Assembly (NCBI GenBank): GCA_034432855.1
Contig: DAOUBA010000153.1
Span: forward strand, 1-33,343
Direction: 5' to 3'
DNA length: 33,343 nt
Origin: DAOUBA01 sp034432855
Lineage (GTDB): Bacteria; Chloroflexota; Anaerolineae; B4-G1
Numbering within the stretch: the first letter of the stretch is position 1; each line of letters opens with the position of its first letter. The notes under the pieces were generated by a model. That model had not been told where the DNA came from. It searched no databases and worked only from the letters and a program-made list of their open reading frames with translations. Shown here piece by piece: positions 29,497-33,343 of the stretch. Both the position numbers and the translations under genes were made by a program.

Positions 29497-32403
29497 ATGG
29501 GCAAGGCAAGACATGTTAAGCCACGGGGCTCACGCCCGACCATTGGCCTGTTCATTGGCCGGCTCGGTGAACAGAGATACCAGGCTCACGTGTGGCCTGG
29601 CGTTGCCGACGCGACCCGCGAACACGACGCCAACCTTATCTGTTTCGTGGGCAGGGCACTGCGTTCGCCCAATGAGTTCGATACCCAGTGCAACGTGATC
29701 TACGACCTGGCGGGGCCAGAGAACGTGGATGGCCTGCTGGTCATGTCCGGCTCGCTGGGTCAATTCACCGGTACTGAACAACTCACTCGGTTCTACGAGC
29801 GCTATCGTCCTCTGCCGATCGTCAGCATCGCCCTGACCCTGGACGGTATTCCCGGCGTGCTGGCGGACAACGAGTCGGGCATGCGTCAGGCCCTCGTCCA
29901 CCTTATGGAGGCTCACAGAGTACGCCGCATCGCCTTCATCCGCGGGCCCGAGACCCACCCGGAGGCAGAGCAGAGGTACCACACCTACACCAGCGTACTG
30001 GCCGAGTACGGCATTCCCTTCGACCCCAATCTCGTGGTCCACGGCGATTTTCTCGCTTCCTCTGGGGCGGATGCCGTTCGCCTGTTGCTCGATGAGCGCA
30101 AGGCCGAGTTCGAAGCCGTCGTCGCGGCGAATGACGAAATGGCTCTCGGGGTGTTGGAAGCGCTACACGAGCGCGGGATGCGCGTGCCGGACGATGTGCC
30201 TGTAATAGGCTTTGACGACATCGAAGAGGCCAGATTCGCCACGCCTCCTCTCAGCACGGTACGGCAGCCGCTGTACGAGCAGGGGAGACGGGCGACCGAG
30301 ATGCTTCTGGCGCTGCTGGCGGGTGAGGAGGTGCCCGAACAGGTCACGCTGCCCACGGAACTGGTGGTACGCTGTTCATGTGGCTGTCTCCCGCAGCCGG
30401 CAGCAACGATGATGGGCAAGAGCGGAACGTTCAAGCCTCCCCTGCGGCGTAAGCGCATCCTCTCCGAAATGGCGGAAGCGGCGGGTACTTCTGCTGTGGG
30501 TCTGTCCCCGGAGTGGGCCGGGCAATTGCTGGATGCCTTTTCTGTTGCCTTACAGCGCCGGTCACAAGAGGCCTTTCTTGCGCCACTGGATGCGATCCTG
30601 CGTCAGGTCGGGGCAAGAGGCGAAGATGTGATGCAATGGCAGCAGGTGTTGGCCGTACTGCGCTATGCGCTGCCCCCGTCCGCCGACGAGGAAGCACTGG
30701 CCTGGTGCGAGGCCCTCTGGCAGCAGGCGTGGGAACTACTTGCAGAAGTAGCACAATGGGCGCAGGCATCCCGCAGAATCCAGGCAGAACGCCGGGCTTT
30801 TGACTTCACCACCAGGATCAGCGAGTCGCTGATGACCACGTTCGATGTGGCCGGGCTGACCGACGTGATAGCCCAACAACTTCCCCAGATCGGCATCGAG
30901 AGTTGTTACCTGGCGTTATACGAGCAGCCTGCCGAAGGAACACGCGAGATACCCTCTCAATGGTCGAGGCTGATTCTGGCGTACAACGAGAAAGGGCGTG
31001 TTGAACTGGCGCCAGAGGGACGGCGTTTCCCCTCTCGTCAACTGGTGCCGGCCGGCATCCTCCCCCAGGAGAGGCGCTATGCCATCATGCTTGAGCCTCT
31101 TCACTTCAGGGATGAAATGCAACTGGGCTTTGTCATCTTCGAACCGCTGCAAACCAAAGCGGGTGCGCTGCGCGAAATGCTGAGCCGGCTGACCAGCATC
31201 GTCCTGAGGGGAGCGTTGCTCCTGCAGGAACGCCAGCGGGCGGAAGAAGCCCTGCAAAAGTCGGAGCAGGAGTACCGATCGCTGTTCGAGTTCAATAAGG
31301 AGATGCTGGAGAACGCCCCGATTGGCATCATGCGTCTGGACGCCCAGATGAGGATACAATACGAGAACCCGGCGTTGGAGAGGATCATCGGGCTTCCACC
31401 TGGGGAGGAGAGATCCCGTTCCATAGGTATGGACATCAGGGAACTGCCGGGGATTCAAGAAGCGGGAATAGCAGCGGCTTTCGGTGATCTGGTGCGCGGG
31501 AAGACCGTTATGGTAGAGACTCCCTTCACTTCGATATATGGGAAGAAGTCTTTCCTCAGAGCCATCGGTTCCCCGATTCGGGAAGAAGGCGAATTCGTCG
31601 GCAGCGTGTTGTTTGTCGAGGACATCGCCGAACGTAAGCGTGCCGAGGAGGCGCTAAAGAGATATTCGGAACGACTGGAAGAGATGGTGGAGGAGCGCAC
31701 CAGGGAACTCAGAGAGGCCCAAGAGCAGTTGATCCGCCGGGAGAAACTGGCCGTCCTTGGCCAACTGGCCGGCGGCGTGGGCCACGAGTTGCGTAATCCG
31801 CTGGGGGTGATCTCCAATGCGGTCTACTTCCTGCAGATGACCCTCTCCGACGCTGACGAGACCACCAGAGAGTACCTGGGCATCCTCTCCTCGGAGGTGC
31901 GCAACGCGGAAAAGATCGTTTCCGATCTCCTCGACTTTTCGCGCATCCGGGCAGCCGAGAAGGAGGAGATCGCGGTCTCCGATTTGGTCGCCCGAACGTT
32001 GGAGAAGCGGCCTCCGCCCGAGAACGTTGCTGTGACTACCGCGATCGACGCGGATGTGCCGCCGGTGTTCGTGGATCCCCAGCAGATGGTGCAGGTCCTG
32101 ATGAATCTGGTGACCAACGCCTACCAGGCGATGCCGGAAGGGGGCAGCCTGACTATCGGCGCTCAGGCACGAGGAGACAGGGTGGCTCTTGCCGTCACCG
32201 ACACCGGTTGCGGCATCCCACTGGAGAACATGGGCCGGCTCTTCGAGCCGCTGTTCACCACCAGGGCGCGAGGTATCGGGTTGGGCCTGGTGACGTCCAA
32301 AAACCTGGTGGAGGCCAACGGCGGGAGCATCGAGGTACAAAGTGAGGTGGGGGAGGGAAGCACATTCACGATTGTCCTGCCTATCAGAGGGGGAAAGGCC
32401 TGA
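29497..32403 (+). CDS. Soluble histidine kinase with LacI-type ligand-binding domain
   Basis: A 968-residue protein without transmembrane segments. Residues about 14-300 match the sugar-binding domain of LacI/GalR regulators (PTIGLFIGRLGEQRYQAHVW, VAANDEMALGVLEAL, PVIGFDDIEEARFATPPL), but no helix-turn-helix precedes it. A GAF-like region (about 430-585), a PAS domain (about 600-715), a coiled coil and the kinase core follow: HisKA with His763 (GVGHELRNPL), N box MNLVTNAYQAM and G boxes DTGCGI and GIGLGL. It probably senses a cytoplasmic sugar or nucleoside-like ligand and phosphorylates the receiver proteins encoded just downstream. TGA and the next ATG share one base (TGATG). Confidence 0.9.
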   Translation: MGKARHVKPRGSRPTIGLFIGRLGEQRYQAHVWPGVADATREHDANLICFVGRALRSPNEFDTQCNVIYDLAGPENVDGLLVMSGSLGQFTGTEQLTRFYERYRPLPIVSIALTLDGIPGVLADNESGMRQALVHLMEAHRVRRIAFIRGPETHPEAEQRYHTYTSVLAEYGIPFDPNLVVHGDFLASSGADAVRLLLDERKAEFEAVVAANDEMALGVLEALHERGMRVPDDVPVIGFDDIEEARFATPPLSTVRQPLYEQGRRATEMLLALLAGEEVPEQVTLPTELVVRCSCGCLPQPAATMMGKSGTFKPPLRRKRILSEMAEAAGTSAVGLSPEWAGQLLDAFSVALQRRSQEAFLAPLDAILRQVGARGEDVMQWQQVLAVLRYALPPSADEEALAWCEALWQQAWELLAEVAQWAQASRRIQAERRAFDFTTRISESLMTTFDVAGLTDVIAQQLPQIGIESCYLALYEQPAEGTREIPSQWSRLILAYNEKGRVELAPEGRRFPSRQLVPAGILPQERRYAIMLEPLHFRDEMQLGFVIFEPLQTKAGALREMLSRLTSIVLRGALLLQERQRAEEALQKSEQEYRSLFEFNKEMLENAPIGIMRLDAQMRIQYENPALERIIGLPPGEERSRSIGMDIRELPGIQEAGIAAAFGDLVRGKTVMVETPFTSIYGKKSFLRAIGSPIREEGEFVGSVLFVEDIAERKRAEEALKRYSERLEEMVEERTRELREAQEQLIRREKLAVLGQLAGGVGHELRNPLGVISNAVYFLQMTLSDADETTREYLGILSSEVRNAEKIVSDLLDFSRIRAAEKEEIAVSDLVARTLEKRPPPENVAVTTAIDADVPPVFVDPQQMVQVLMNLVTNAYQAMPEGGSLTIGAQARGDRVALAVTDTGCGIPLENMGRLFEPLFTTRARGIGLGLVTSKNLVEANGGSIEVQSEVGEGSTFTIVLPIRGGKA

Positions 32404-33158
32404 TGAAAAGCACATTGCGCATCCTCGTTGTGGACGATGACTCCAGCATGGTCAAAACCCTCGTGGACATTTTCAAGGTCAAAGGCTATGAGGCTGAGGC
32501 TGCATTATCCGCCCCTGAAGCCCTGGCAAAAGTGACAGAAGGTCACTTCGACTGCGTGCTCAGTGACATCAAGATGCCGCAGGTCAACGGCGTGGAACTC
32601 TATCGGGCCATCAAGGACAGGCAACCCGACCTGCCATTCGTGCTGATGACGGCTTACTCTACCGATGACCTGGTTCAGGAGGGGTTGGCAGAAGGTGCTA
32701 CCGCCTGCCTGACCAAGCCGCTGGACATCAACGCCTTGCTCCACTTCTTTGCTTCCCTGCACAAAGAGCGTTCCGTCGTCATCGTGGATGACGACGCGCA
32801 GTTCTGCAGGACGTTGGGAGACATATTGCGGACGCGAGGCTTTGCAGTGGTTCTGGTCACCGACTATCGCAAGGTAATGGAGGCGATCGTTCCGGATGGG
32901 CAGGTCATGTTGCTGGACATGAAGTTGAACAGCGTCGGCGGTCTGGAGATACTCCGAGAGATCCGCGAGCGGTATCCCTATTTGCCGGTGATCCTGGTGA
33001 CCGGATATCGGGAAGAGATGGCTACGGCTATAGAGGCTGCCCTCAAGATCAACGCCTATACCTGTCTCTACAAACCTCTCCAGATCGAGAAATTGCTTCT
33101 GGTTCTGGCCCAGGTCCGCAACCGAGAATTGAGCAGAGTTCTTGAGCAACGGGTGTGA
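32403..33158 (+). CDS. Double receiver-domain protein
   Basis: A 251-residue protein of two response-regulator receiver domains and no output domain. REC1 (about 5-118) has the acidic pocket VVDDD, phospho-acceptor Asp55 (LSDIKMP) and Lys105 (TKPLD). REC2 (about 123-240) has VIVDDD, Asp172 (LLDMKLN) and a Lys in LYKPLQ. It directly follows the kinase, so it is probably an intermediate in a phosphorelay. Confidence 0.9.
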   Translation: MKSTLRILVVDDDSSMVKTLVDIFKVKGYEAEAALSAPEALAKVTEGHFDCVLSDIKMPQVNGVELYRAIKDRQPDLPFVLMTAYSTDDLVQEGLAEGATACLTKPLDINALLHFFASLHKERSVVIVDDDAQFCRTLGDILRTRGFAVVLVTDYRKVMEAIVPDGQVMLLDMKLNSVGGLEILREIRERYPYLPVILVTGYREEMATAIEAALKINAYTCLYKPLQIEKLLLVLAQVRNRELSRVLEQRV

Positions 33159-33161
33159 AAC

Positions 33162-33343
33162 GTGACGAGCGATATGAACGCAAATAGCAGCGTCCTTGTC
33201 GTGGATGACGATCGCAATCTCAGAAAGACCCTCTGCGACGTTCTCAGGGTCAAGGGCTACACCACTGCGGACGCTGCCACGGGAGAGATGGCCCTGGCTG
33301 CAATTGAAAAGGGACAACCCACCGTTGCCCTGATTGACCTGCA
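33162..33343 (+). CDS. Response-regulator receiver protein, N-terminal part
   Basis: The frame is open to the window edge. It may start at GTG 33162 or ATG 33174; the product reads SSVLVVDDDRNLRKTLCDVL and VALIDL, typical of a receiver domain up to the strand bearing the phospho-acceptor Asp. It is probably the third member of the phosphorelay; the output domain lies outside the window. Confidence 0.85.
   Translation, partial: MTSDMNANSSVLVVDDDRNLRKTLCDVLRVKGYTTADAATGEMALAAIEKGQPTVALIDL

Overview
The window is GC-rich bacterial chromosome. No rRNA, tRNA or taxonomic marker was found, so the source can only be guessed. Three things suggest an anaerobic or thermophilic lineage such as Chloroflexota (Anaerolineae-like): a tungsten-type aldehyde ferredoxin oxidoreductase, lipoproteins with Pro/Thr linkers right after the lipid-anchor cysteine, and many palindromic dispersed repeats in short intergenic gaps. 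This is inference, not proof.

Layout. 1-470: end of an insertion sequence with a partial DDE transposase, apparently inserted into the 3' end of a radical SAM maturase gene. 450-3461: an aldehyde ferredoxin oxidoreductase (AOR) and this maturase, behind a consensus promoter and a structured leader that ends in an intrinsic terminator (riboswitch-like). 3593-5673: an Eis-like acetyltransferase, divergent from a MazEF toxin-antitoxin pair. 5763-10768: a minus-strand operon of a heterodimeric ABC exporter, a relic of an acetyltransferase gene and an M55 D-aminopeptidase. It is preceded by a 33-codon leader ORF ending Arg-Leu-Arg-stop, two tandem terminators and a 12-bp antiterminator pairing. 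10762-15862: two HAD phosphatases, a Mut7-C protein, an Amt-like membrane protein without the twin histidines, a lipoprotein with three internal repeats, and thpR. 15869-17455: a REP-associated transposase (RAYT) domain fused in frame to a ThiF/MoeB-like domain, carrying two 99-bp palindrome-ended repeats inside the reading frame. 17532-22760: an Slt70-like lipoprotein, a GH42 beta-galactosidase and a TetR regulator. 22920-29002: a second heterodimeric ABC exporter and a GH3 glycosidase. 29003-29496: a nest of mobile palindromic repeats. 29497 to the end: a soluble sensor kinase with a LacI-type sugar-binding domain, a double receiver protein and the start of a further receiver protein.

How the parts fit. 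The AOR, its radical SAM partner and possibly the ThiF/MoeB-like domain belong to tungsten/molybdenum-pterin enzyme biology; the leader upstream of the AOR looks like a cofactor-responsive attenuator. Both ABC pairs show the asymmetric ATPase sites of heterodimeric exporters. One pair is controlled by apparent attenuation, the other sits behind a TetR gene. The GH42 and GH3 enzymes and the LacI-domain kinase suggest use of plant or microbial oligosaccharides.

The strongest candidates for something undescribed are the Arg-Leu-Arg leader/antiterminator in front of the first ABC pair, the AOR leader, the RAYT-ThiF fusion that contains palindromic elements as coding sequence, and three divergent gene pairs whose opposing promoters appear to share one -35 heptamer.
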